A DNA stretch of 64,000 nucleotides, taken from Dysidea avara (Eukaryota; Porifera; Demospongiae; Dictyoceratida; Dysideidae). Both the position numbers and the translations under genes were made by a program. Location: positions 22,133,977 to 22,197,976 of the forward strand of contig NC_089275.1 in assembly GCF_963678975.1 (NCBI RefSeq), written 5' to 3'. Positions 1 to 11,266 of the stretch are shown here, piece by piece (within the stretch, counting starts at the first letter, position 1; every line of letters begins with the position of its first letter). The notes under the pieces are model-generated. The model was given only the letters and a program-made list of their open reading frames with translations, was not told the DNA's origin and made no database searches.

Positions 1-1387
1 TTGGGTCCTTGAAACGATCGAAACACTTTAATAGAGCAGTCACCTGCATTTAAGTATACTTTAATAGAGCAATCAAGAATGTTTCACTAACTATCCTACC
101 GTACAGCATTAATAGCCTAGTAATTGATGGACTATTAGTATAGCTGTATAGATTAGGTATATAGACTAGCAAAGTCATTAACATTGAAAGTTAGCTACTC
201 CCTTAAAACCATAAAATTTAAACCATAACTATAGCATAAGTAGGTTTACAAAGGACAGTAATTAACTGACAGTGCCTGCATATAGGGAAGTTGGACGTGT
301 AACCTCAGAAATAAGTCACATGATGGGTATGCGGTAGCTGCAGTATGTGTATATAGGTGCATGGCTTCAATGGGGAGACTAAGGACAATATGAGCAGTCA
401 TGTGGTACTCCTCTTGGAGCCACTTCAGTTTTACAAGCATACCAGTGCTGCATGCATACTCCCATCATATGTGACCATCTAAGCAACAGCCCGTCTAGTT
501 TGCACAACCTCCGAATTTTTTTTTAAATTTCTCAGCATTATCTGCATTGTCCAAGGAATGGTTCACCAAAGCTTCTGCCTTCTGTGGGAGTGGTTTTGGA
601 ATTACAGCACTAGAAAGAAGGAAATCGATTTGTACAGTGACTATACTAAAAATAAACTACAGGTGCTTGCATTCGCAGCCATAACTTCTGTTTGGATTAG
701 TCTACAAAGTTGGAATTTGGCTTACAATGTTCACCATGGATTGGCAGATTGCAACCAAGGTATAGTTTAGCCTTGCAGTCACTTGCGCATAGACGTATGA
801 AGGAGGTTTTGTTGAAGAAATGGCGATGATTTTGTTTGCATCTACCGATTCATAAACAAATGCACGTGACACACAAACCATTGGGGCTACAGAAATGAAA
901 CAAAGATTTTGAACTCCCCATGAGTAGCCAAATATGATGGTGTATAGTTTTAATCAATTTGAGTCTTCTTTCTCGAGGACTGGCCCAATAAAAATTTGCA
1001 TATTTTCTCTTGTAGCATGTGTAATTTTATGAATTATTCTTAAATTTTGATTTTCTTAATATGCACGCTTGTGCGAGCTAGACGGGTTTTCGCTGAGACG
1101 GTCACATATGACTTCTTATCTGGAAGCAGTAGGTGCAGTTTTCGAAGCCTATAATAGGCACTGTCGGTTAACTAGAGTACTTTGTGAGTCTCGGGTTTTT
1201 GTTTAATAGCTGAATAAGTTAAAATTATGGTTTCAAACTTTCAATATTGTCTATATCCCTAGTCTATGACAGCTATAGTCCATCCTTGACTACTCTATTA
1301 GAGTATTTTAATTTTTAATGTAGGTGACTACCCTATTAGAGTGTTTCGATCACTTTAGTGAAAGAATCCAAACAATGCTACAAAGAA
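1..1387. mobile_element. foldback (long inverted repeat) element, left end cut by window
   Basis: Bases about 1-200 and about 1255-1387 are inverted copies of each other. Both arms carry the CTCTATTAGAG motif, and both contain the stretch around TCTATGACAGCTATAGTCCA. A second copy with the same two ends lies at 34017-35253, which shows this is a dispersed element and not local structure. Between the arms I see no convincing ORF. The inner part (about 485-1105) is a module also found inside a different element at 35925-36545. No transposase is encoded, so the element is non-autonomous. Its true left end may lie outside the window. Confidence 0.75.
485..1105. repeat. internal repeat module shared with 35925-36545
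   Basis: This stretch matches 35925-36545 in the same order. The match includes the start near CCGTCTAGTTTG, a middle segment containing CTACAGGTGCTTGCATTCGC, and the end near TTTTCGCTGAGACGGTC. Looser copies of parts of it occur near 20400-20560, 37140-37330 and 38860-38990. The ends are roughly inverted (cgtctagtttgcac and gtgcgagctagacg), so it may once have been its own TIR element, later carried inside others. No coding potential is evident. Confidence 0.6.
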
Positions 1388-2577
1388 ACGGTACTTTTTC
1401 GATGTGCTATGGTCCTTACTCTAGTTAAAAATTCCAATTTTTATTGTGTACTTGTCTATGTTATGGTTTTCCACACCCATGTGAGCAAATGCTTCTAGCT
1501 ACTCTCGTATTAAAACCTGTATTGTTTCTGCTGTGTGTATAGCTATTAACCAATTAAATTTTAAAGTTTGGCCAGTTCCAAAATGGGTTGCTTGTTCTAA
1601 AAACAGGTTGACCCATTTTGAAACAGGCTGACTAATATCAAATTTGGCTGCAACTGTTTGCTGCTACTCCTTGCCTCTGGCTGTTGCCACTTGCTACTAA
1701 TACAGGTTGCTGCTGCTTGCTCATTGCTACTTTCTGCCACTTTCTTCTGGCTGGATGCAAGGGCAGCTTTAGGAGAAATACCGAAGTACCCATCAAAATT
1801 TTATACTACATTTGTGCTAGCTGGGAAGCTAGTAGAATAAGCATATCAAAATGAAAAAAACGAGGATGGAGGGAAAATTTCTTCCAGGTATCAATGAGAG
1901 GTGATAAATTACGTTGTTACTGTATATTAGGGACACTTTTTGATGTATTGCAGCTCCCTCTGACATGTTTTATTAGATCAGCAAAAACAATTGCTATACT
2001 TTGCTCATACCTTTATTGCAAGAATACTGAGAATCTAAAGCTAACTGTAGCTGTATGTGTCATCCACTCTTCTTTCTTTACCACTATATATATTGCCCCC
2101 CACTATTGAATGGTTAGGGTTGGTAAGTTTGAGCTTCATCCATCAAATAGGCAGCTTTTCTGTTGAGCATTTACCCATACCAGCATTATAAGCTTGATAG
2201 TTAACCTATTTACAGGATAGCTCAAACGGCATGCAGAGCAATTACACAAAGATTCTTTGTTGTTGTACCACTATACATGTAGACATCAGACAATGAGTAA
2301 AGTAAGTGTTGGGACATTTTAGTATGATGTGGTCAGTGACATAGCTCACAGCAGGATATTTTAGTATACCTGTGCTGCACATATGTCCAACTGTCAATTG
2401 CTACTTTCGATTTTAATTTCAAATCCTACTAGACATAGTGCAATACAAAACTTAAATTGTACTGCAGAGATAGATTAGATCTACTAGACATAGTGCACCG
2501 TATAGATTTTTTTGTTTTGTCACTTTTATCCCATCATGTAATAATAGTATTTCTGGTTCTAGGTTGTATGTAATTGT
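1388..2577. other. gene-less stretch
   Basis: I see no supported gene here. It contains a leucine/alanine-rich low-complexity ORF over GCT/TGC-rich sequence near 1650-1760 that resembles no protein I know. A possible first coding exon of the downstream Death-domain gene is ATGAGTAAA at 2293-2301, followed directly by a good donor (GTAAGT). That exon would be phase 0 and would need the AG at 2903-2904 as acceptor, so it remains tentative. Confidence 0.4.
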
Positions 2578-2784
2578 CACAGTATGACATAGCCATACCG
2601 TATGTCACAGTATGACATAATGGTTATGTCATAGTATGACATATCCATACTGTGTGTCATAGTATTACACAACCATACTGTGTGTCATAGTATGGCATAA
2701 CCATACTGTGTGTCACAGTATGACATAACCATACTGTGTGTCACAGTATGACATAACCATACTGTGTGTCACAGTATGACAACG
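2578..2784. repeat. 28-bp minisatellite, about 7 copies
   Basis: The unit is about 28 bp, CACAGTATGACATAACCATA followed by CTGTGTGT, repeated head to tail with a few substitutions. CAGTATG and CATACTG are inverted within each unit, so a single strand can form a chain of small hairpins. It lies just upstream of the first Death-domain exon, within a possible first intron or promoter region. Confidence 0.9.
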
Positions 2785-2893
2785 TCATTAAATTATTAAA
2801 CTTTTTCATGGCCGCCTAAGTATTTTTGTGTGCATTGTATAATAAATTATTGTTTACATGTGTGCTACAAATCATAAGATTCAATTACAATAG

Positions 2894-5800
2894 GTAACTC
2901 AAAGCCAACTCTGAAGAAGTTACTAAATGTCAAGGTCATTGATGGCGCAAGTGCAAAATGGTTTCAGTTGGGGTTAGAACTATTAGATGATGACCAGGTA
3001 ACAGTGTTAAATCAAATTAAGGCTCAGTCTGATGTAAAACGACGCTGTATGGAAATGTTAAAATACTGGATGAGCAGTCATCCCAATGCCACTTGGAATC
3101 AATTACTTGCAGCACTAAAGGCACCAGGTGTTGAACTACACAGTCTTGCTGCATCAGTGGAAATAGGTATGTACGGGGTGTATGTACGTATAGACATATG
3201 AAGCATATATACAAACTGTGATTTTGAGTACAAATGATTTATGTAACCTTTGCATGGGAAAATCAAAGGAATTTTTGAGTATACATATCTGATATTACTG
3301 TGTGTGGTTGGGGCAATATCTGTATAATGCCTTGTTGGTTAGAGCATTATTTTTATAATGCCCTAAAACTCATGAGGTATTGGTACTGCCCAGTTTGTTT
3401 TATAAAAGCTCGGACTGAAATCAGTTATGGAAATAAAATTAATGCTCATGTAACCATTTTTTTTTCATGAGTTGGAGTTTGGCCAAAAGAAACACTCAGA
3501 TAGAGGCGTTTCATTATCCTTGCCATTCTACAAGTTGGGAAACATTAGTTTAAGATGAGAACTAGTCTTATTGTACATACACAAGCGTTTCAGCATGTTT
3601 TCGAATACGGACCATACCCACATTACAGATAGCATGAGTTAACCATGCTACAATGAAGCTTACCCCTTTCAGCCTTTAGTATATGTTACATGTAATTAGT
3701 CTTTAAACAACTCAATAGCATTAACACACTTGTAAATTCCCCGTGATTCGCAAAACTCAGAGTGATATTTTTGGGACTCATCTGTTTTTTTTTTTTTTAT
3801 AATGAATGGAGCTGCAACGTTACTTGCTGTCTGGCCACAATCAAACCTTTCAGGCATGCATATAAAATGAATCCAGTGGTTTCACTCATATTGGCATAGG
3901 TGATTAATCACCTGGCAGGCTATTAGTCTGCAATATAAGTGTTACATAATGTGCGCTGCCTGGGGGATGAGGGTGGACATATCAGGCAGACCACGAGTGC
4001 CTGTTTTATAAATATAAAATATTACACAGCACATAAAAACAAATACTATATAGGGAATATACTAATTTGAATAGCTCTGTCCTCAAACTGTCACAAGTTT
4101 ATTCACACTGGTCAGTTTGATTTGATTAGTAAATCCACTTGTTTTCATACAAACCTTTGTTTAATTATTCTAATGCTACATGTAATAGAGCACACAGTTG
4201 GTGGCAAACATACTCTAAATGCATAATTTCCTTTATTTGTGACAGTTCGGATTAGTGAGGATGCACTGTGTATTACTGCTGGTTTGACTGTCAGTAGTAG
4301 ATACTATACAGGGGCGGATCTAGGATTTATAAAAGGGGGGGGGGGGGGGGGGGCTAACTCAAGGTTTTAATCTCTTGGGTAGAGGTGTGCAAAGCACACT
4401 TCCCAGCATGCTTCATATGCTGGAACTAGGGGGGTCTGGGGGCATGCCCCCCCCAGGAAATTTTTGAAAAATAGATGCTAAGATACTGTAATTTGGAGAC
4501 ATTTCCACAAAAAATTCATAATATTTTCTGCCTGTAGATATTTTATATACTGCCTTTAGATTATAGGTATGGCTATCGGAAGCATTTTGTTAATGGAAAA
4601 GTTTGGGTAGGTACAGACAACCAAGTACATGATGCACCCTCTCACAATTGCACAACACTGAATAGGTGCATGTTGGAATAATAATGTTGAAAGTGGAAAA
4701 TTTTGAAATTTAAACAATACAAGATTGAATCTGAGAGCATTTTCAATGGAAATTGTGTACCTGAATTAAGTATTGCCATACATATTAACTACACAAGTAG
4801 ATGAATGAACCTCTTTAAACAGACCAATGCACTTCATTGTATGTATAGGTGCAGGCAGATTTGGAAAAATTCCATAACAAAACCAATTATATGCTTCCAG
4901 TGTATGTTCTATTAGAGTAGTTAGCTGACTGCTCTATTAAAGTATCTCGATCTTGTACACCTCCAATGCTGATCCGGGTCCTTGTTGCATAAACGTTAGC
5001 ATAAATCCACTGATAATACCTTGGAAAGATGTTAATAAGGTGGTTTTATGAGTATTTGTATTATTAGTGATCATATAATTATGCTAAGAGAAAATTTCAT
5101 TATAATACTCAACATATTGATCAAGTAAAGCCTAAATATGAAGGGGGGGCTTCAGCCCCCAAAGCCCCCCCCCCCCCCCGGATCCGCCCTTGCTATATAC
5201 CATAATACAGTGGTCCATCTATTATTACCTGAGCTCAGCTTGTGTCATTGCTTTTTATTGCTACTCAAACAAAATTTTCTAATAATTTACAGCAAAATTT
5301 CTAATAATTTTCTTGTTTGTTTACTTTATTTGTAACGTTATTTATCACTGGAAAATCAACTCATACTGCAACAAAGGCAAGAATGGAGATATAGTTTGTT
5401 TTCAGGTACATTTTGCCTATTACATAATGAGGAACAGTGCGAGAAGTGCTTTTGTATTACAACTGAAAACATGCCTCACCTATCAATCACTGAAAAGTAA
5501 TTTTGCCATTCTGCTTCACTTTCAGCTATGTTCTATATATACGGCACCAACGAATAAAGGGACAGTGTGAGAAGCTCCTCTGCAATCAATCCGGTCAGCA
5601 GGACACTTCTCTCCATGATGTGTTACTACAAAATAATTAACATCTATACACGGTAGCGGAAAAAGAAATGGAACACAAAGGTAGTTTCATAATGCATGCA
5701 CTGCATCATGTTAAACAATGAAGAAATCAAGCCCTTAGCTTTAGCCATAGTCAAGTTGTGTTTGACTGGAGACATCAGTCAGTCAGTCAGGCAGGCAGTT

Positions 5801-8800
5801 AGTTAGTAGAAAATTCAGAGATTAAATTTTCATAAAAGGTTGTTCAAAGGGGTGGGGTTGCTCTGATTGCATTTTGGCTGCCTAACCAATACTGCTAAGA
5901 AAAAAAAGTGAAGCAGGATTTTGGGTGATGTTTTGGAGCATGAAATTAAAGCCCAAACCTTCATGATCCCTATTACATGATTACAAAACTAAAGTATTGT
6001 GGACACAACACTATGTGTCAGAGGGACTTGTCACGTACAGTACATACCATTATCCTGCCGAGCTTTCTGTTATCCAAACTGTCTGTTCTATTAGAGTATT
6101 TTGATTATTAGAGTAATTGAACAGGGCTCTGTTTAAGGGGTTCTATTATCCAAACTTTTCAATTATCTGCATGAACACACTCAAGGCCCAATGAGATTTG
6201 ATTTCTACTTTAGATGACTGAAGTAGGAATTAAATGTGTCCACTATTATAACTGCAGGTGTGGATGCATGACCTCCCTTGTTTCATTGCTTCCTATTTAT
6301 ATTTATGACAAATGTGTAACTTTTCCTTACACTTCTAATTTAGTAATTGTCATTATTGTAAAGCATTAGGTCAATCAGACAAAGAGCTGCAGTCAAGGGA
6401 TCAGCCTACACATGATGATGATGATGATAAACAAACACATGATGATGATCAGCCTTGTGAGTCAATAAATATAAGGGAAAGTTTTGATGAGCAAAACTGT
6501 CATGGTGTCCGTGGTTTTGACCATTAAAAGTTTCCCTGTGAATGCTAGCTGTGTATAAGTATTGTGAAATGCTTCTACTCGATTATTTCAAGAAACAAGT
6601 GTTCCTGCAAAGTCACCTAACAAAACTGGACCACTTTGTAAAGTTGTACTGTCGTCTGCTATCGGAGAGGCCAACTTGTGCTCACTTGAAGCATTGCAAA
6701 TGTTGGGAAAGCATAATGAGAGTGGCTGATGATGAGGGGGAAATCATTGGAAAGTATATACTGCAGAACATGGAATTGTAAATAGCTATGACCCAATTTG
6801 AGTCAGACTTTCCTTACAAGTTGAAGGAAAGCACAGTGTGCGGATGTAAGAAAGAGGAACTTTGCATCAGGAAGGGTATTTAAAGGTGGAATCATGCCAA
6901 ACCGGGACGACCTCTTATGCTGGGACCAGTCCTAGATAAACAAGTTCAAGCATGCTTGTATTTAGGTGTAAGGGAGCAGGTTAAGTGACTTCTGGCATTG
7001 CTATAGGTGCTGCTGAAGGCATTATATACAAAGGACAGCAATCTTTTAGCCTAAAATATTACTTTAACACAAGATTGGGTTTGTGTGTGCGTAGCTTGCT
7101 AGGGGTTTACAAAAGGAAAGTCTTTACCAAGACTAACATTTTAGTTGAAGATTTTGAGAAACTGAAGACACGTGCATAGTTTCTATTTGATGTTAAAGCA
7201 CCAGCCTTGAAGAAATACCTGAGAGCCAGGGATCAAACAGCATGTCAGATTGGACAATGGACCAAGAAAGTTAGACTGGCAGGGTTGGACGACAAATGCT
7301 ATTATTTTTTTGCCTTCCGATGTTTGGGAATTTATGCCACCTCAACTTATCCATAACAGTATAATCCATGCATGTCTGCCAGCTACAGATTCCTGGCATA
7401 TTACTTATACCCACAACCACCAGTGTAATGAAGAAACTGTAAAGCTTTAAAAGTTATTGTGCCTTGCATACAGGGCATTGTGAACTATTGATGGCTTCAG
7501 AGCTCAGTGTACAGGTGACTTGTTGAAACTGTTGTGATCACCACAGTATGTACGTTCCAACTAACTGTACTGGAGAACAAATCATACACCTGTGAAAGAT
7601 AGAAATTTCAAGAGTGGCACGTTATGCTAACCAAATTGTAGAATACTAAAGAGTTTGCTGACTCCATTGGACCTCTTCTGACGGCTCTGTAGCAAAGTTG
7701 AATATAGAACAATGTCATTATTAAGTGCTGTGAATATTGTGTTTGCTTGGCTGTTAACTCGCTACCAGTTTCATTGACCTCTTTGTCTTCATTCTTTCGA
7801 ATATACTTGTCACACTTGACCCACACATCACTTTCTAAGCTGTTGCTACTTGTATTATCATCTGCTTTGTCAATTACCTCTATTTTAGCCTTCTTGCATT
7901 CATGCTGACATGCTCTCAAGCTCAACCAGCTCAAGTTTCACAACTGGAGCTATCAGAACATCTGGCTACTTACATAACCTCACTGATTTCTCTAGCTAAT
8001 TAATATCACCAGTAAAGCGTAGAATAGGAATCTTCCGCCCACCTTGATCAAGATCTGAAGAGTACTCTTGTCCACTTGTTACATATAACACCACACGTGA
8101 TTGTACCATGACTTCTCAAATGCACTGCATAAGCTCTAGATATACAGTAGAACAGGGAACATGCCCAACAAGATGTCTTCTTTTGGTAATACTCTGGATC
8201 ATGGTTGTTATCTTCCTCCCTAACACACTGCAGCTCTTCCCCGATAAATGGCTCTCGTATTGTACTGTATATGTGAAACCCACATACTCTGAATGAAGAA
8301 CAAAATGAACTCATGGCAACATAGATGATAGCAGTGTGATTGATGTACAGCTATAAACTCACCGGTGGTGGCTTGTTTACTTAAGTGGCTTAGTGCTTTT
8401 AGCTGGAACTACCATAATGAGCTCTACCATGAAAGTGTAACCCCAAATTCCCACCACCACCACGAAAGTTTTGCCTATCAAAATCATCTTCCTATCCATT
8501 ATTTATTGCTGTGTATACAACTTGAGTTTTTTTTTTAATTTGCTTGTGTAATCAGCAGGGACATCCGCACCAAAAGCTAGTGATGATGATGATAAAGTAC
8601 TGGATCAGAGTAAGTGATTAAAACATTGTTAAATTTGAAATGATAGTTGACATTTATAGAACCAAATATGTTCAAACTGCAGAAGATTGTTACTCCAAAT
8701 ATCAAGCATGAATGGAAAAGTGTTGCATATTCTATGGAGTATGAAGTGAGTGATGTTAAGGCAATGGAGAGGAAGTCTCAAAAAGACTTGGCTGCATGTT

Positions 8801-8946
8801 GTGACGAACTGTACGAAGATTGGCTCTCCACAAATCATTATCCTACACCTCCCACTTGGCGGAAACTTTTGGAATGCATTAGAGAAGTTGATAACCTTCA
8901 AGCTGCTGCTGAAAAGATTGAGGAGAAACTAAAGGAAAAGAAATAA
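2894..8946 (+). CDS. two-Death-domain adaptor-like protein, multi-exon (5' exon unresolved)
   Basis: Four exons join in frame through phase-1 junctions: 2894-3166, 6370-6456, 8559-8609 and 8660-8946 (stop). They give at least 231 residues. Exon 1 encodes a Death domain: a KWFQLGLELL helix, then a VKRRCMEMLKYW segment and LLAALKAPGVELHSLAASVE at the end. Exons 2 and 3 encode an acidic linker with Asp runs. Exon 4 encodes a second Death domain: HEWKSVAYSMEY, DWLSTNHYP, TWRKLLECIREV, then a charged tail. Death domains pair with other Death domains in receptor-adaptor complexes for apoptosis or NF-kB signalling; that role is known for the family and inferred here. No membrane segment or signal peptide is visible. 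The start is uncertain: either a missing exon in phase 1, or ATGAGTAAA at 2293 spliced to 2905. The stop codon overlaps an AATAAA (8942-8947). The closest relative in the window is the gene at 15728-16283. Confidence 0.8.
4309..5192. mobile_element. 0.88-kb MITE with CAGGGGCGGATC terminal inverted repeats
   Basis: The ends are CAGGGGCGGATC at 4309 and GATCCGCCCTTG at 5181-5192. Long G and C runs lie just inside each end (about 4335-4354 and 5164-5179). The five bases ctata flank both sides, a likely target-site duplication. The same element occurs in reverse orientation at 58593-59456. The interior has no transposase; it carries a CTCTATTAAAG/TATCTCGATC motif near 4930-4960. It sits in the intron between the first two Death-gene exons. 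Confidence 0.88.
5400..5995 (+). repeat. dispersed repeat ending in a CAGT microsatellite
   Basis: The order of blocks matches 14450-15290: a 'gaacagtgcgagaagtgc' type block, 'tctgcaatcaatccggtc', a block around 'gaaatggaacacaaagg', 'atcaagcccttagctttagc', a short run of (CAGT)n near 5775-5800, and a tail around 'tttgggtgatgtt'. A weaker copy lies near 47740-48300. No open frame is kept across copies. It lies inside the same intron as the 4309 MITE. Confidence 0.65.
6880..7640 (+). pseudogene. decayed pogo/Tigger-like DDE transposase
   Basis: Stepping between frames, the translation follows a pogo-type DDE endonuclease in order: a KPGRPLMLGPVLDKQVQACL block (about 6896-6958), TSGIAIGAAEGI (6988-7023), VYKRKVFTK and LVEDFEKLKTRA (7110-7179), an AGLDD block near 7280, CLPATDSWHITYTHNH (about 7374-7425), and a GFRAQCTGDLLKLL segment near 7492-7535. 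The last matches the region of the second catalytic aspartate. Several stops and frame changes interrupt it, and one ORF piece is as short as 64 aa, so it cannot be active. TIRs could not be placed. It lies in an intron of the two-Death-domain gene in the same orientation. Confidence 0.85.
7608..7934 (-). other. 108-codon minus-strand ORF, unrecognised
   Basis: This minus-strand frame is open and has protein-like composition: a Lys/Glu/Asp-rich N-terminal half, then KQTQYSQHLIMTLFYIQLCY and a basic RRGPMES segment. It begins inside the trailing edge of the decayed transposase. The C-terminal half faintly recalls helices of DNA-binding domains in transposon-derived proteins, but I cannot assign a family. 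It could be a chance ORF or a remnant of a second mobile element. Confidence 0.25.
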
Positions 8947-11266
8947 ACACATGCACACAGGGATTATTTTTGTAATGCATGCTGTTTGTTTTTATCTGTA
9001 AATATGTTCACCTCATGTATGTGTCTGGTTTACATAACATTCTCTTGTACAAACCTATAGTTAGTAAGTATTATGTGAGTTGCTACATATATACAATACA
9101 CAGAGATACACGTGTTTAGCAGCTAGCAGACTAAAATCTGAGCTACATAGCAAAAACTTCCTACATTCAACAAGATCTTTTGGTACCATGTTTTAACAAG
9201 CTAATTAATGCCTCACGGAGATTAAGACAGAATACTAAAGAAGCCTGCATCCCTCAGATGTTTGAGATAATTTAATTAAAGTGCAGTGTAAGTATAGTAT
9301 GATCGGTGATACAGTTGACTGCAGCTATATTCAACAAAGTTGGAAAACTCTTGCCCACATAGCACATCTAGCTCTCGCCACCTACAAAGATTTTATGAAT
9401 GCTCAGTGGTTGCACAAGACATGATTTTTTTTTATAATGTGTGTACTTTGCAATAGACCAAGTACAGTATCTCTGGAGCAGCCTATTTAAGATGCTTGCA
9501 ATTGACATTTAGTTGCAAACGTAAGCATGTCAACTCAACATCAAGTTTGCAGTTAAAATTTAAATACCATCTGTAGCTATATATATATTTAAAAGGTTAG
9601 AGGCAACAATTTGTATGGCAAAGTTAAGATAGTAGTACACAGAACAAGGAGAAGAGGTTCAATTTCAGTTCCCACAATGGACTCTTTCTATATAATTTAC
9701 CATAAGTTGTTATGAATTATTTTGAATGTTCTATTAAAATAGTTTACTATTCTATTAGAATTAAACAGTTTTCATCTATGCCCTAATTAACCATTTTTAA
9801 ATATGACAATTTGACCAATTTCTTGAAGAGATTATAGCTTGCTTTTTCTATATCACATTTTTTTGTTTTTTCCTTTGTCTCTGTGTGTATAATAACACTT
9901 ACTTAATTTCTACTAATTAACTTCCTAGCAAGCCACATACTAAAAATTTGAGATAGTGGGGCCATGCTCAGCTTATCAAACACCCACCCTGTAGTGTTAA
10001 TCAGTGATGTAATAACTAACGAAAAGCCCTGAAATGTGCTAAGAAGAATAAAAACCTCAACATCTGAACTTCTGTGGCCTCTGTAACCAACAGATTAAAT
10101 CTTGTATCAAACATAACATGATTTCAGGAATTTGTTTTTCCTCAATATTGAATTGTCCCACACATACTTATACACTGACAGTTAGCATATCTAAATTCAA
10201 GCTTTTGCTTCATGATCATCATATTCTAGCTTTATTTCTCAGTTGTAGAGACAGATAACCTGTGGTTTGTCTAGATCAATAAAGCTGATAATTTATGGGA
10301 AAACCTGAAGCCCTTCAACTTTTATTGTATGTGGCACATGGTTAGACCAAAAGGTGATGTACCTGAATAATTTAGTTAGTAAGGTTCAAGTTAAAGATCA
10401 AGAATTTAAACCTTCGTGTATACTAAACAACAAAATATTCGAATTGAACAACACTTGTTGCCACAGACTATGGGTGTACTGAATATACAGATACTACATA
10501 ACCAGTGTGGAAGATATGTAATTTGAATTCGGTTTATTTTACACATATATTCATATCAAACATATATGACAATTTTAAACAGGCTGTAGAACCAGGTGTC
10601 CTACAGACCTTCAAGCACTTGTACTGCAAAGCCTTAATAAACAATGGTGTACGTCATCCTCATTACAATAATGGTTTCTTTATGTTAACTATGTAACATA
10701 GGTCAACATGATCTGCTACATACAGGATGTTGGTGTGGTTTGTGCCTCAAATCCACAACTGGCAAAGTAGAGATCCATCCCCTGTACATTACATCATAAT
10801 GTAATAACATGTTTTGATTGGCTCATTCAGTCTGTATTTAAACCACCCAAGCCATAGGTGATCAGATAGTGAGACCAAGTGCTCTTCTACATCAGGTCCA
10901 ACCAAAGATCTAAAGAAATAAGGTAAACAGTATATGTTATAGAAGAAGTCTTAAATTCCAGTCTTTGGGCACTTGCCTAGACTGCATAATTAAGTCACCA
11001 CTGCTTGGGTTTGGGATTTCTGGATTCATGCATGATGTTGAGATCCTGACTACCTGTACTGATTTACAGGCTTTTGGTAGCTTTCTCACACTTCTCTATG
11101 TCAGTAGTGAGATGGTATCTAATGTTTGTTACCTGATATATGTTTCTACATTTTCTGGACAATATTTTTAAGTGATGATACAGTAGCTAATATGAACACT
11201 GGCAGATGATGGGTGTGTATGATAACATTTCAGTGTATCACATTTTCTGTATATAGGTACACCATT
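8947..11266. other. intergenic stretch with putative 5' leader of the NLR gene
   Basis: I see no coding gene. A degenerate pair of CTATTAGA motifs lies near 9727-9770. A plausible non-coding first exon of the downstream receptor ends near 10922 at a GTAAAC donor. The matching acceptor is TATATAG just before 11257, ten bases upstream of the receptor ATG. That leader is an inference from splice signals only. Confidence 0.35.

Noticed and set aside
1658-1840. Small hydrophobic ORF as a signal-peptide or membrane protein
   Set aside because: It consists of low-complexity GCT/TGC repeats and lacks other support.
2578-2784. Regularly spaced repeats resembling a CRISPR array
   Set aside because: The 28-bp units are directly adjacent with no unique spacers, and the setting is eukaryotic.
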